The notes: generated by a model from the letters alone, not told the origin. DNA of 64,000 nucleotides from Pseudomonas syringae (GCF_021605415.1 NZ_WKEQ01000017.1:39856-103855); one strand, 5' to 3'. Positions 37,513 to 49,357 are shown, numbered from the stretch's first letter. Numbers and translations are program-made.

Positions 37513-37695
37513 ATGGCTGTTCAGCAGAACAAAAAATCCCGCTCCGCCCGTGACATGCGCCGTTCGCACGACGCTCTCGAGGCAAGCACCCTGTCTGTAG
37601 AAAAAACCACTGGTGAAGTTCACCTGCGTCACCACGTATCGCCAGAAGGCGTATACCGTGGCCGTAAAGTGATCGACAAGGGCGCTGACGAGTAA
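37513..37695 (+). CDS. rpmF: 50S ribosomal protein L32
   Basis: 60 residues beginning [20 protein letters not shown]. The zinc-binding Cys residues of some L32 proteins are absent, giving the zinc-independent form. AGGAG lies nine bases upstream of the ATG. The conserved yceD-rpmF-plsX order couples ribosome and lipid synthesis. Confidence 0.97.
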
Positions 37696-37699
37696 TCAC

Positions 37700-38710
37700 T
37701 TGTCCGCTCAAGTCATCGCGATTGACGCAATGGGCGGGGACTTCGGTCCCCGCAGCATTGTTCAGGCCAGCCTTGCTTGCCTTTCTGCTACGCCCTCGCT
37801 GCACCTGACCCTCGTCGGTCAACCCTCCCTTTTAGAAGAATTGATCTCCGGCCAATCGGCTGCCGATCGCGCACGCCTGACGATCATGCCGGCGTCCGAA
37901 GTCATTACCATGGACGAAAAACCCGCCCAGGCCTTGCGCGGCAAGCCGGATTCGTCGATGCGTGTCGCCCTTGAAATGCTGCGCGATGGCAAGGTGCAAG
38001 CCTGTGTCAGTGCCGGCAATACCGGGGCGCTGATGGCGTTGTCACGTTTTGTCTTGAAAACCTTGCCCGGCATTGATCGGCCGGCGATGGTTGCCGCCAT
38101 TCCGACCCAGGCCGGTTATTGCCAGTTGCTCGACCTGGGAGCCAACGTCGATTGCAGTGCCGAGCAGTTGCTGCAGTTCGCCGTCATGGGCTCGGTCGCA
38201 GCGCAGACATTGGGTATTTCCCGGCCGCGAGTGGCACTGCTGAACATCGGTACGGAAGACATCAAGGGCAATCAGCAGGTCAAGCTCGCCGCGACCTTGC
38301 TGCAAGCGGCGCGAGGCATCAATTACATCGGCTTTATCGAAGGCGACGGGTTGTATCGGGGCGAGGCGGACGTTGTGGTCTGCGACGGGTTTGTCGGCAA
38401 TATTCTGCTCAAGTCCAGCGAAGGACTGGCGACCATGATCGCCTCGCGCATTGAAGCGCTGTTCAAGAAAAACCTTGCCTCCCGCGCAATCGGCGCTTTG
38501 GCGCTGCCATTGATGAAGCGATTGCAGGCCGATCTGGCCCCGGCGCGACACAACGGTGCGAGTTTCCTGGGTTTGCAGGGCATCGTTGTGAAAAGTCATG
38601 GTTCGGCCGGTGTTCAGGGCTTCCAGAGTGCGATTCAGCGGGCCTTGATCGAGATTCAGGAGAACCTGCCCGGGCGCATTCACGGTCGTCTGGAGGATTT
38701 GTTGTCTTAG
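37700..38710 (+). CDS. plsX: Phosphate acyltransferase PlsX
   Basis: 336 residues starting from TTG at 37700, four bases after the rpmF stop. The signature [10 protein letters not shown] is at residues 7-16, so no later start is possible. Other family segments are [25 protein letters not shown] and [18 protein letters not shown]. It makes acyl-phosphate for phospholipid synthesis from acyl-ACP. No good ribosome site; translation probably relies on coupling with rpmF. Confidence 0.95.
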   Translation: MSAQVIAIDAMGGDFGPRSIVQASLACLSATPSLHLTLVGQPSLLEELISGQSAADRARLTIMPASEVITMDEKPAQALRGKPDSSMRVALEMLRDGKVQACVSAGNTGALMALSRFVLKTLPGIDRPAMVAAIPTQAGYCQLLDLGANVDCSAEQLLQFAVMGSVAAQTLGISRPRVALLNIGTEDIKGNQQVKLAATLLQAARGINYIGFIEGDGLYRGEADVVVCDGFVGNILLKSSEGLATMIASRIEALFKKNLASRAIGALALPLMKRLQADLAPARHNGASFLGLQGIVVKSHGSAGVQGFQSAIQRALIEIQENLPGRIHGRLEDLLS

Positions 38711-38836
38711 GCGTTTTCGTCTGACAATGCTTAAATGTGACCGCCCGGTTCAAAGGGCCATCCAAACTGTCAGTTTCTTGCGTCCTCAAAGCAGGGCGCC
38801 ATTTCTCCGACGACAAGATCATTAGGGGCTTGTTAC

Positions 38837-39775
38837 ATGTCTGCTTCCCTCGCATTCGTCTTTCCAGGACAGGGCTCGCAGTCCCTCGGCATGCTGGCCG
38901 AGCTGGGCGCGCAATACCCGTCGATCCTCGAAACATTCAAAGAAGCCTCCGATGCACTCGGCTACGACCTTTGGGCGCTGACCCAGCAAGGGCCGGAAGA
39001 GCTGCTCAATCAAACCGACAAAACCCAGCCAGCCATTCTGACTGCCTCGATCGCCCTGTGGCGTCTGTGGCTGGCCGAAGGTGGTGCGCGCCCGGCATTT
39101 GTTGCCGGTCACAGCCTGGGCGAGTACAGCGCGCTGGTTGCTGCCGGCAGCCTGAGCCTGGCGGACGCGGTGAAGCTCGTTGAGCGCCGTGGTCAGCTGA
39201 TGCAGGAAGCCGTTCCGGCCGGGCAGGGTGGTATGGCCGCCATTCTCGGACTGGAAGATGCGGACGTCCTGGCGGCCTGTGCCGAAGCGGCTCAGGGCGA
39301 CGTAGTCAGCGCCGTCAACTTCAACTCCCCGGGCCAAGTGGTGATCGCCGGTGCCAAGGCTGCTGTGGATCGCGCCATCGAAGGCTGCAAGGCGCGCGGT
39401 GCCAAACGCGCCATGCCGCTGCCGGTCAGCGTGCCGTCGCACTGCGAGCTGATGCGCCCGGCCGCCGAGCGCTTCGCCGAGTCCATCGCTGCCATCGACT
39501 GGCAGGCGCCGCAGATCCCGGTGGTACAGAACGTCAGCGCTGCGGTGCCGGCGGATCTGGAGACCCTCAAGCGCGATCTGCTGGAGCAATTGTATAAGCC
39601 GGTTCGCTGGGTCGAATCGGTACAGGCACTGGCGGCCAAGGGCGCGACCAATCTGGTCGAGTGCGGTCCTGGAAAAGTACTGGCCGGCCTGAACAAACGT
39701 TGCGCCGAAGGCGTATCGACTTCCAACCTCAACACCCCAGATGCTTTCGCTGCCGCCCGCGCAGCGCAAGCCTGA
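38837..39775 (+). CDS. fabD: Malonyl-CoA:ACP transacylase FabD
   Basis: 312 residues. FVFPGQGSQSLGM at the N-terminus, nucleophile Ser in GHSLGEYSALVAAG near residue 92, catalytic His in VSVPSHCELM near residue 200. Charges ACP with malonate. The 126-base gap after plsX is the largest within this part of the operon and may hold a secondary promoter; I see no clear one. Confidence 0.97.
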   Translation: MSASLAFVFPGQGSQSLGMLAELGAQYPSILETFKEASDALGYDLWALTQQGPEELLNQTDKTQPAILTASIALWRLWLAEGGARPAFVAGHSLGEYSALVAAGSLSLADAVKLVERRGQLMQEAVPAGQGGMAAILGLEDADVLAACAEAAQGDVVSAVNFNSPGQVVIAGAKAAVDRAIEGCKARGAKRAMPLPVSVPSHCELMRPAAERFAESIAAIDWQAPQIPVVQNVSAAVPADLETLKRDLLEQLYKPVRWVESVQALAAKGATNLVECGPGKVLAGLNKRCAEGVSTSNLNTPDAFAAARAAQA

Positions 39776-39791
39776 ATCAGGAGAAACTTGC

Positions 39792-40532
39792 ATGAGTCTG
39801 CAAGGTAAAGTTGCACTGGTCACCGGTGCAAGTCGTGGCATCGGTCAGGCTATCGCGCTGGAACTGGGTCGTCAGGGCGCCATTGTCGTCGGTACTGCGA
39901 CGTCCGCCAAAGGTGCCGAGGCCATTGCCGCGACCCTGAAAGAGCATGGTATCCAGGGCACGGGCCTGGAACTGAATGTCACTAGCGACGAATCGGTCAG
40001 CACAGTGATCGCGGCCATTCAGGCACAGTTCGGCGCGCCGGCGATTCTGGTCAATAATGCCGGTATCACTCGCGATAATCTGATGATGCGCATGAAAGAT
40101 GACGAGTGGTATGACGTTATCGATACCAACCTGAACAGTCTATATCGCCTGTCCAAGGGTGTTTTGCGCGGCATGACCAAGGCGCGCTGGGGCCGGATTA
40201 TCAGTATTGGTTCGGTAGTGGGTGCCATGGGCAACGCAGGCCAAGTAAACTACGCCGCCGCCAAGGCCGGCCTGGAAGGTTTCAGCCGTGCGATGGCGCG
40301 TGAAGTCGGTTCGCGTTCGATTACGGTCAACTCGGTGACCCCAGGGTTCATCGACACCGATATGACCCGCGAACTGCCTGAAGCGCAACGTGAAGCCTTG
40401 CAGGCGCAAATTCCGCTGGGTCGTCTGGGGCAGGCTCAAGAGATCGCGTCCGTGGTCGCTTTTCTTGCTTCCGACGGTGCAGCCTACGTGACTGGGGCTA
40501 CAATCCCGGTGAACGGCGGGATGTACATGTAA
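39792..40532 (+). CDS. fabG: 3-oxoacyl-ACP reductase FabG
   Basis: 246 residues. NADPH-binding TGASRGIGQAIA, NNAGITRDNLMMRM, catalytic SIGSVVGAMGNAGQVNYAAAK (Ser-Tyr-Lys) and the C-terminal IPVNGGMYM typical of true FabG. CAGGAGA precedes the ATG by seven bases. 16 bases after fabD. Confidence 0.97.
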   Translation: MSLQGKVALVTGASRGIGQAIALELGRQGAIVVGTATSAKGAEAIAATLKEHGIQGTGLELNVTSDESVSTVIAAIQAQFGAPAILVNNAGITRDNLMMRMKDDEWYDVIDTNLNSLYRLSKGVLRGMTKARWGRIISIGSVVGAMGNAGQVNYAAAKAGLEGFSRAMAREVGSRSITVNSVTPGFIDTDMTRELPEAQREALQAQIPLGRLGQAQEIASVVAFLASDGAAYVTGATIPVNGGMYM

Positions 40533-40648
40533 GTAAAATGTGACGGATTGCTTCAAAAAAATGTCATACGAGCTGTCTAAAATCCGTTATAAAGCTGCAA
40601 TCTATTTATAGGCGGCGGGCCACGGGGTTCGAGGAGTGAAGCTTTCAG

Positions 40649-40676
40649 TTGAAAAGCTGAAAAGTCTTTCTATACA
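40649..40676 (+). promoter_or_regulatory. Predicted acpP promoter
   Basis: TTGAAA and TATACA are separated by 16 bases; the ATG of acpP is 53 bases beyond the -10. The 196-base fabG-acpP gap also contains an AGCTTTCA...TGAAAAGCT inverted repeat that overlaps the -35. A dedicated promoter fits the very high demand for ACP. Confidence 0.6.
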
Positions 40677-40728
40677 CTTACGCCCTGGCCAGCTGCCTGA
40701 ATTTGTCCATTAGGAGTGAAAACAAGGT

Positions 40729-40965
40729 ATGAGCACCATCGAAGAGCGCGTCAAGAAAATCGTTGCCGAGCAACTGGGCGTTAAAGAAGAAGAAGTGGTC
40801 AACACTGCTTCCTTCGTTGAAGACCTGGGTGCCGACTCCCTTGACACCGTTGAGCTGGTGATGGCTCTGGAAGAGGAATTCGAGACCGAAATCCCTGACG
40901 AAGAAGCTGAAAAGATCACTACTGTACAAGCTGCAATCGACTACGTTACTAGCCACCAGGCGTAA
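40729..40965 (+). CDS. acpP: Acyl carrier protein
   Basis: 78 residues, highly acidic, with the phosphopantetheine Ser in [18 protein letters not shown]. Almost identical in pattern to E. coli AcpP. GGAGTG lies upstream of the ATG. Followed by a strong terminator. Confidence 0.98.
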   Translation: MSTIEERVKKIVAEQLGVKEEEVVNTASFVEDLGADSLDTVELVMALEEEFETEIPDEEAEKITTVQAAIDYVTSHQA

Positions 40966-40995
40966 TAGTTTGTAATCGTTGCTTGCTGTCATGGA

Positions 40996-41031
40996 AAAAC
41001 CGCACTGCCATCATGGCGTGCGGTTTTTTCT
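40996..41031 (+). terminator. Intrinsic terminator between acpP and fabF
   Basis: ACCGCAC plus TGCCA pairs with TGGC plus GTGCGGT around a TCA loop, followed by six T. It lies 30 bases after acpP and 43 bases before the fabF start. Confidence 0.88.
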
Positions 41032-41073
41032 TTAGGCCTGATGCAAAGTCGTCATTTGAAAAAGGAGAGTGCT

Positions 41074-42318
41074 GTGTCGCGTAGACGCGTCGTAGTCACC
41101 GGTATGGGTATGTTGTCGCCACTGGGCACGGATGTGCCGAGCAGTTGGCAGGGCATTCTGGCTGGCCGCAGTGGCATTGGTCTGATCGAACACACCGACC
41201 TTTCTGCCTATTCCACCCGTTTTGGCGGCTCGGTAAAGGGCTTCAATGTCGAGGAATATCTCTCGGTCAAGGAAGCACGCAAGCTCGACCTGTTCATCCA
41301 GTACGGTCTCGCGGCAGGTTTTCAAGCCGTTCGCAACGCAGGTCTGGAAGTCACCGATGCCAACCGTGAGCGCATTGGCGTAGCCATGGGTTCGGGGATC
41401 GGCGGCCTGACCAACATCGAAGAAACCAGCCGTACCCTGCATGATTCCGGCCCGCGTCGAATTTCGCCATTCTTCGTTCCAGGCTCGATCATCAATATGA
41501 TTTCCGGGTTTCTGTCCATCCATTTGGGTGCACAGGGGCCTAACTACGCCATCGCCACCGCATGTACCACTGGTACGCACTGCATCGGGATGGCGGCGCG
41601 CAACATTATGTACGACGAAGCTGACGTGATGATCGCCGGCGGTGCCGAAATGGCCGCGTGCGGTCTGGGCATGGGCGGCTTTGGTGCCTCCCGCGCACTG
41701 TCGACCCGCAACGATGACCCAACCCGCGCCAGCCGTCCTTGGGACAAGGGGCGCGACGGTTTTGTGCTGTCCGACGGCGCCGGTGCCTTGGTGCTTGAAG
41801 AGCTGGAGCACGCCAGGGCGCGTGGCGCGACCATCTACGCCGAGCTGATTGGTTTTGGCACCAGTGGCGATGCGTTCCACATGACTTCGCCACCTGCCGA
41901 CGGCGCCGGTGCCGCCCGTTGCATTGCCAATGCGCTGCGCGACGCGAAGATCAACGCCGATCAGGTTCAGTACATCAACGCCCACGGCACGTCGACGCCG
42001 GCCGGCGACCTCGCCGAAGCCAATGCGTTGAAAACCGTGTTCGGCGATCACGCCTATAAGCTGGCCGTCAGTTCGACGAAATCGATGACCGGTCACCTGT
42101 TGGGTGCGGCGGGCGCGGTCGAGGCGATCTTCAGTGTGCTGGCGATCAACAGCCAGGTTGCCCCGCCGACCATCAACCTCGACGAGCCGGACGAAGGCTG
42201 CGATCTCGATTTTGTGCCGCACACCGCGCGCAACATGGACATCGATGTCGTGCTGTCCAACTCCTTCGGGTTCGGCGGCACCAACGGTACGCTGGCGTTC
42301 CGTCGGTTCGCAGGCTGA
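41074..42318 (+). CDS. fabF: 3-oxoacyl-ACP synthase II FabF
   Basis: 414 residues. [16 protein letters not shown] at the start, nucleophile Cys in [12 protein letters not shown] near residue 164, and the two His in [11 protein letters not shown] and [14 protein letters not shown]. Elongates acyl-ACP chains. GTG 41074 follows AAAGGAGA; upstream in-frame ATG at 41041 overlaps the terminator and is unlikely. Its stop overlaps the pabC start by one base. Confidence 0.97.
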   Translation: MSRRRVVVTGMGMLSPLGTDVPSSWQGILAGRSGIGLIEHTDLSAYSTRFGGSVKGFNVEEYLSVKEARKLDLFIQYGLAAGFQAVRNAGLEVTDANRERIGVAMGSGIGGLTNIEETSRTLHDSGPRRISPFFVPGSIINMISGFLSIHLGAQGPNYAIATACTTGTHCIGMAARNIMYDEADVMIAGGAEMAACGLGMGGFGASRALSTRNDDPTRASRPWDKGRDGFVLSDGAGALVLEELEHARARGATIYAELIGFGTSGDAFHMTSPPADGAGAARCIANALRDAKINADQVQYINAHGTSTPAGDLAEANALKTVFGDHAYKLAVSSTKSMTGHLLGAAGAVEAIFSVLAINSQVAPPTINLDEPDEGCDLDFVPHTARNMDIDVVLSNSFGFGGTNGTLAFRRFAG

Positions 42319-43133
42319 TGGACAGCTGGGTCGACGGTCAGCCGGCGCACGCTCTGTCGCTGAAAGATCGCGGCCTGGCTTACGGCGACGGTCTGTTCGA
42401 GACCATCGCCGTGCGTGGCGGCCAGCCGTTGCTGCTGGATCGTCACCTGACGCGTCTGACCGATGGCTGCATGCGCCTGGCGATTGCGGCGGATATCGAT
42501 CTGGTTCGTACTGAATTATTGGCCTATGCCTCGGCGATGGGCGAGGGCGTGCTCAAGCTCATCCTGACCCGTGGCGATGGTCTGCGTGGTTATGCGCCTG
42601 ATCCGACTGCGCAAGGCCGGCGCATTCTGCAAGGCAATCCACCCGCTGCGTATCCTGCGGCCCACGGCGAGCAGGGTATTCGCTTGTTTCCCTGCGCCAC
42701 ACGGCTGTCCACCCAGCCTTTGCTCGCCGGGCTCAAGCACCTGAATCGTCTGGAGCAAGTCATCGCCCGTGCGGAATGGCAGGACGCCGAACACGCCGAA
42801 GGGCTGATGCTCGACCAGGCGGGACGCGTGATCGAAGGCGTATTCAGCAATCTGTTTATGGTGCGAGACGGTGTGCTGATCACCGCCGATCTGAAGCGTT
42901 GCGGCGTTGCCGGTGTGATGCGTGCCGAAATATTGTTTCAGGCCGAGTCGTTGGCTATCCCCGTACAAATCACCGACATCAGCCTCGAACAGCTGCAATG
43001 GGCTGATGAAGTCTTCGTCTGCAACAGCGTTTATGGCATCTGGCCGGTAAACGCTTATGCCGCTCTGCGCTGGCCGGTTGGCCCGCTCACCCGTAAACTG
43101 CAAACCATTGCCCGCGCGCTACTGGATGCTTGA
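42318..43133 (+). CDS. pabC: Aminodeoxychorismate lyase PabC
   Basis: 271 residues, fold-type IV PLP enzyme. DRGLAYGDGLFETIAVRGG at the N-terminus, PLP Lys in AGLKHLNRLEQVIAR near residue 139, and EGVFSNLFMVRDG. Releases 4-aminobenzoate for folate synthesis. One-base overlap with fabF and a three-base gap to mltG; the fabF-pabC-mltG-tmk-holB order is shared with E. coli. Confidence 0.95.
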   Translation: MDSWVDGQPAHALSLKDRGLAYGDGLFETIAVRGGQPLLLDRHLTRLTDGCMRLAIAADIDLVRTELLAYASAMGEGVLKLILTRGDGLRGYAPDPTAQGRRILQGNPPAAYPAAHGEQGIRLFPCATRLSTQPLLAGLKHLNRLEQVIARAEWQDAEHAEGLMLDQAGRVIEGVFSNLFMVRDGVLITADLKRCGVAGVMRAEILFQAESLAIPVQITDISLEQLQWADEVFVCNSVYGIWPVNAYAALRWPVGPLTRKLQTIARALLDA

Positions 43134-43136
43134 TTC

Positions 43137-45958
<2,822 letters not shown>

Positions 45959-46000
45959 CCGTGTGTGCCTAGACTCTGCACATCAGCAGTGGAGGTGAGC

Positions 46001-46357
46001 ATGAATGAACCCGTGAATCCGGGGCCGCGAAACGGCATCCTGTCCCTGACGATCAAGGACACGTCGGTGCTGTATGCCGCGTACATGCCGTTCATCAAGA
46101 ACGGCGGCTTGTTCATCCCGACCAACAAGAGCTACAAGTTGGGTGACGAGGTGTTCATGTTGCTGAATCTGATGGACGAGGCCGAGAAAATCCCGGTGGC
46201 CGGCAAAGTCGCCTGGATCACGCCCAAAGGTGCCCAGGGCAATCGCGCGGCCGGTGTCGGCGTTCAGTTCAATGAAGGCGACAATACCGCCCGCAGTCGC
46301 ATCGAAACTCATCTGGCCGGAGCCCTCAAGTCCGACCGTCCCACTCATACGATGTAA
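46001..46357 (+). CDS. pilZ: Type IV pilus assembly protein PilZ
   Basis: 118 residues, the same length as P. aeruginosa PilZ. The fold-defining segments GGLFIPTNKSYKLGDEVFMLLNL and GVGVQF are present, but the RxxxR and D/NxSxxG c-di-GMP-binding motifs are absent, as in the founding member. GGAGG lies five bases before the ATG. Needed for type IV pilus function together with PilB and FimX. Confidence 0.95.
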   Translation: MNEPVNPGPRNGILSLTIKDTSVLYAAYMPFIKNGGLFIPTNKSYKLGDEVFMLLNLMDEAEKIPVAGKVAWITPKGAQGNRAAGVGVQFNEGDNTARSRIETHLAGALKSDRPTHTM

Positions 46358-46372
46358 GTTGCAGCCTTTTTT

Positions 46373-47164
46373 ATGCTCGTAGATTCCCATTGTCACCTTG
46401 ACCGCCTCGACCTTGCCGCCCATGACGGGTCTCTGGATGCCGCACTGGATGCGGCCCGCCAGCGCGGGGTCGGGCATTTCCTGTGCATCGGCGTCAGCGT
46501 CGACAACGCCGCTGATGTCAAAGCCCTGGCCGAGCGTTACGACGACGTCGATTGCTCGGTCGGCGTGCATCCGCTGGACGTGCAGCCGGGCGCTGCGCCA
46601 GCGCTGGATTGGTTGTTGCAGGAGCTCAATCATCCGCGCGTGGTGGCCATCGGTGAAACCGGTCTGGACTATCACTACGAACCGGAGGCCGCCGAATTGC
46701 AGCAGGAATCCTTCCGTCTGCACCTGCAAGCGGCGCAGCAAACAGGGAAACCGGTGATCATTCACACCCGTGGCGCACGCGCCGATACCCTCGAACTGCT
46801 GCGCGAAGCCGCGCTGCCCCAGGCCGGTGTGCTGCATTGCTTCACCGAAGACTGGGACATGGCTAAGGCTGCGCTGGACATGGGCTATTACATTTCCCTG
46901 TCCGGCATCGTGACGTTTCGCAATGCCGAAGCCTTGCGCGATGTGGCGAGCAAAGTCCCGGCGGATCGCCTGCTGGTGGAGACCGACTCGCCCTACCTGG
47001 CGCCGATTCCCCATCGCGGCAAACCGAACTTGCCGCAATATGTGCGAGAAGTGGCAGAGTTTCTGGCGATGTTGCGCGGTGAGTCCTACGAGCGATTTGC
47101 CGAGCAGACCACAGAAAACTTCAAGCGCCTGTTCCCCCTGGCCCATGTAAGACAACCCCTGTAG
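46373..47164 (+). CDS. tatD: TatD-family metal-dependent hydrolase
   Basis: 263 residues. TIM-barrel amidohydrolase with metal ligands in VDSHCHLDRL, GETGLDYHYEP, IHTRGA, LHCFTEDW and ETDSPYLAP. Likely a DNase or related hydrolase of the YcfH/TatD group, the usual last gene of this operon. The final Pro-Leu-TAG lies inside a CCCCTGTAGGAG repeat element. Confidence 0.94.
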   Translation: MLVDSHCHLDRLDLAAHDGSLDAALDAARQRGVGHFLCIGVSVDNAADVKALAERYDDVDCSVGVHPLDVQPGAAPALDWLLQELNHPRVVAIGETGLDYHYEPEAAELQQESFRLHLQAAQQTGKPVIIHTRGARADTLELLREAALPQAGVLHCFTEDWDMAKAALDMGYYISLSGIVTFRNAEALRDVASKVPADRLLVETDSPYLAPIPHRGKPNLPQYVREVAEFLAMLRGESYERFAEQTTENFKRLFPLAHVRQPL

Positions 47165-47187
47165 GAGCCGCGCATCAAATCGCAGGC
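47156..47187. repeat. REP-like element overlapping the tatD stop codon
   Basis: CCCCTGTAGGAGCCGCG...CAAATCGCAGG is a diverged copy of the GTAGGAGCTGCC...GATCGCAG repeat. It supplies the TAG of tatD and abuts the sRNA terminator. Confidence 0.6.
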
Positions 47188-47303
47188 AAAAAAAACCCGG
47201 GTTCTGGGGGGTGAATCCGGGTTAAGACCATTAGGAGTAAAACAAAGGCACGCGGTCCGTTGGTACCTTTATCGGCCCGGCACTTGGGGGAGATGCCGGC
47301 CGA
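47188..47303 (-). ncRNA. rgsA: RgsA-like small RNA (P16 locus)
   Basis: The 354-base gap between tatD and the TetR gene is the position of the RgsA/P16 sRNA in pseudomonads. On the reverse strand there is an RpoS-like -10 (CAATACTT at 47317-47310), a strong internal stem (GCCGGC...GCCGG near 47275-47300), and a Rho-independent terminator (AACCCGG...CCGGGTT with an inner TTC/GAA stem, then eight T near 47190). The predicted RNA is ~115 nt, in line with the known size. RgsA is RpoS-dependent and linked to oxidative stress; identity here rests on synteny and structure, not alignment. Confidence 0.68.
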
Positions 47304-47309
47304 CATTTG

Positions 47310-47317
47310 AAGTATTG
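47310..47317 (-). promoter_or_regulatory. RpoS-type -10 element of the sRNA
   Basis: CAATACTT on the reverse strand matches seven of eight positions of the sigma-S -10 form CTAYACTT. Confidence 0.5.
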
Positions 47318-47518
47318 ATCAGTCTGGCGCCTAGTCCAGCGGGTCGAACGCGGTTTTTAAACAAATTTGGAATACATCTGCTTCAGATGAGTTCTCATTA
47401 CGCTGCGTTCGTTCGTGAAATGAACGTGAAACACAGATTTAGTCGATGATCCGTGCTTTTTTGTGCAAGTTAGGCATAATACGCGGCTTCGAATTTTGAC
47501 CCCTACAGACCTTTTCTT

Positions 47519-48157
47519 ATGCACAAAGAACCTCGTAAGGTCCGTGAGTTTCGTCGCCGCGAGCAAGAAATTCTCGATACCGCGCTCAAGCTGTTCCTCG
47601 AACAAGGTGAAGACAGTGTCACCGTCGAGATGATTGCTGATGCCGTGGGTATCGGCAAAGGCACGATCTACAAGCACTTCAAATCCAAGGCCGAAATCTA
47701 TCTGCGCCTGATGCTCGATTACGAGCGCGATTTGAACGCGTTGCTGCATTCGGCCGATGTCGACAAGGACAAGGAAGCGCTGTCCCGCGCCTACTTTGAA
47801 TTCCGTATGCGCGACCCGCAACGCTACCGCTTGTTCGACCGCCTGGAAGAGAAGGTGGTCAAGGGCAATCAAGTGCCGGAAATGGTCGAGGAGTTGCACA
47901 AGATCCGCGCCTCGAACTTCGAACGCCTGACGTTGCTCATCAAGGGCCGCATCAGCGAAGGCAAGCTTGAAGACGTACCGCCTTACTTCCATTACTGCGC
48001 GGCTTGGGCGCTGGTGCACGGCGCGGTGGCGCTGTATCACTCGCCGTTCTGGAGCAACGTGCTGGAAGATCAGGAAGGTTTCTTCCAGTTCCTGATGGAT
48101 ATTGGTGTTCGCATGGGCAACAAGCGCAAGCGCGACCCCGAAATTCCAAGCAGCTGA
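47519..48157 (+). CDS. TetR/AcrR-family transcriptional regulator
   Basis: 212 residues. N-terminal helix-turn-helix at ~15-62 (EILDTALKLFLEQGEDSVTVEMIADAVGIGKGTIYKHF), then a helical ligand domain. In pseudomonads a TetR gene occupies this place beside the rgsA/tatD region. No operator was identified. It is followed by a hairpin without a T run. Confidence 0.93.
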   Translation: MHKEPRKVREFRRREQEILDTALKLFLEQGEDSVTVEMIADAVGIGKGTIYKHFKSKAEIYLRLMLDYERDLNALLHSADVDKDKEALSRAYFEFRMRDPQRYRLFDRLEEKVVKGNQVPEMVEELHKIRASNFERLTLLIKGRISEGKLEDVPPYFHYCAAWALVHGAVALYHSPFWSNVLEDQEGFFQFLMDIGVRMGNKRKRDPEIPSS

Positions 48158-48174
48158 GCCATTCAGTTGTTTTA

Positions 48175-48201
48175 TGCGCCATGTTTTCCCTACATGGCGC
48201 A
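48175..48201. terminator. Strong hairpin after the TetR gene, no T run
   Basis: TGCGCCATGT-TTTCCCT-ACATGGCGCA, ten perfect base pairs. Lacking a T tract, it may protect an mRNA end or act as a binding site rather than terminate. Confidence 0.45.
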
Positions 48202-48234
48202 GTACCGCAGGAATATACTCAGGCATAGGGCTTG

Positions 48235-48264
48235 CTAAAACTTGATTTGTGAGTCAAGTTTTAG
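48235..48264. promoter_or_regulatory. Perfect 11-bp inverted repeat upstream of the moaA homologue
   Basis: CTAAAACTTGA and TCAAGTTTTAG are separated by eight bases, 30 bases before the ATG. Size and position fit a regulator-binding site or an mRNA leader hairpin; which one is not decided by sequence. Confidence 0.45.
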
Positions 48265-48294
48265 TGGTTCGCTATTTTTTCGCCGGAGTGATCC

Positions 48295-49263
48295 ATGATC
48301 GTTGACCGTCAAGGCAGGCGTTTTCGCAATTTGCGGATCAGTCTGACCTCAGCCTGCAATTACGCGTGTACCTACTGCGTGCCTAACGGCAAGCGGCTGG
48401 TGGCTGCGCAAGATGAGCTGTCGGCCGAAGCCATGGCGCGCGGTGTGGCCTATCTGATCGAAGCCGCCGGCATCGAGCGGCTGCGTATTACTGGCGGTGA
48501 GCCGCTGGTCAGCCCGAAGCTTGAATCATTCATGCAGGCCGTCGGCAAGATGGGCCTGGACGACATCAGCCTGACCACCAACGGTCAGCTCCTCGCGAAA
48601 AAATTGCCCCTGCTGGTCGACGCCGGAATACGGCGTATCAACGTTTCCCTCGATACACTGGACGCCGACGCGTTTCGCGGCATCGCCCGTGGCGGCGATC
48701 TGGCGACGGTGCTTCATGGCATGGACGAAGCGGCGGGCGCCGGGATGAAAATCAAGGTCAACATGGTGCCGTTGCGCGGGCAGAATCTTGATCAGGTGAT
48801 GCCGCTGCTCGATTACTGTCTGGAGCGCGGCTATGAGTTGCGCTTCATCGAGTTGATGCGCATGGGCCATCTGGCCAAGGATTCCAATGCTTTCCTGCAA
48901 CAATTCGTCAGCCTGCAGCAATTGCTGGAATTGATCGGCGAGCGTTATGAGTACGCGCAAGCCAATGCGCCGGTGGACGCCACTGCTGTGCGCTACGCGA
49001 TACCGGGTGTCGGGCATTTTGGCGTGATTGCCAACGAAAGCGTGCCGTTCTGCCGAACCTGCTCACGATTGCGCCTGTCATCCACGGGTTGGCTGCATGG
49101 TTGCCTCTCGTCGAGTAACCGCCACTATGTCGGTGATCTGCTCGACAAGCCGCGTCACGAGGCCTTGCCGGCGTTGCAGCGGTTGTTGGTCAAGGCGTTG
49201 GGGGACAAGCAGGAAGTGGCGTTCTCCGGTGGTGCGACCGTCATGAAGATCATCGGCGGCTGA
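48295..49263 (+). CDS. moaA: GTP 3',8-cyclase MoaA
   Basis: 322 residues. Radical-SAM cluster CNYACTYC near residue 22, GGEPLVSPKL, and the C-terminal second [4Fe-4S] cluster with CRTCSRLRLSSTGWLHGC; the protein ends in the family's GG. It makes the first intermediate of molybdenum cofactor. It stands alone without moaB-E, so it is probably one of two MoaA copies in the genome. GGAG lies six bases upstream of the ATG. Confidence 0.9.
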   Translation: MIVDRQGRRFRNLRISLTSACNYACTYCVPNGKRLVAAQDELSAEAMARGVAYLIEAAGIERLRITGGEPLVSPKLESFMQAVGKMGLDDISLTTNGQLLAKKLPLLVDAGIRRINVSLDTLDADAFRGIARGGDLATVLHGMDEAAGAGMKIKVNMVPLRGQNLDQVMPLLDYCLERGYELRFIELMRMGHLAKDSNAFLQQFVSLQQLLELIGERYEYAQANAPVDATAVRYAIPGVGHFGVIANESVPFCRTCSRLRLSSTGWLHGCLSSSNRHYVGDLLDKPRHEALPALQRLLVKALGDKQEVAFSGGATVMKIIGG

Positions 49264-49357
49264 TACACCCATTCGCGCACTTCAGGCAGAGCTGGCGCAA
49301 AAGCTGCATTCAACGCCCATTCGCCGGTTTTCCGTCACCGGCTTCTGGAGGATGAGG

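Noticed and set aside
41041..41073. Upstream ATG for fabF
   Set aside because: The extension is not FabF-like and GTG 41074 has AAAGGAGA at proper distance.
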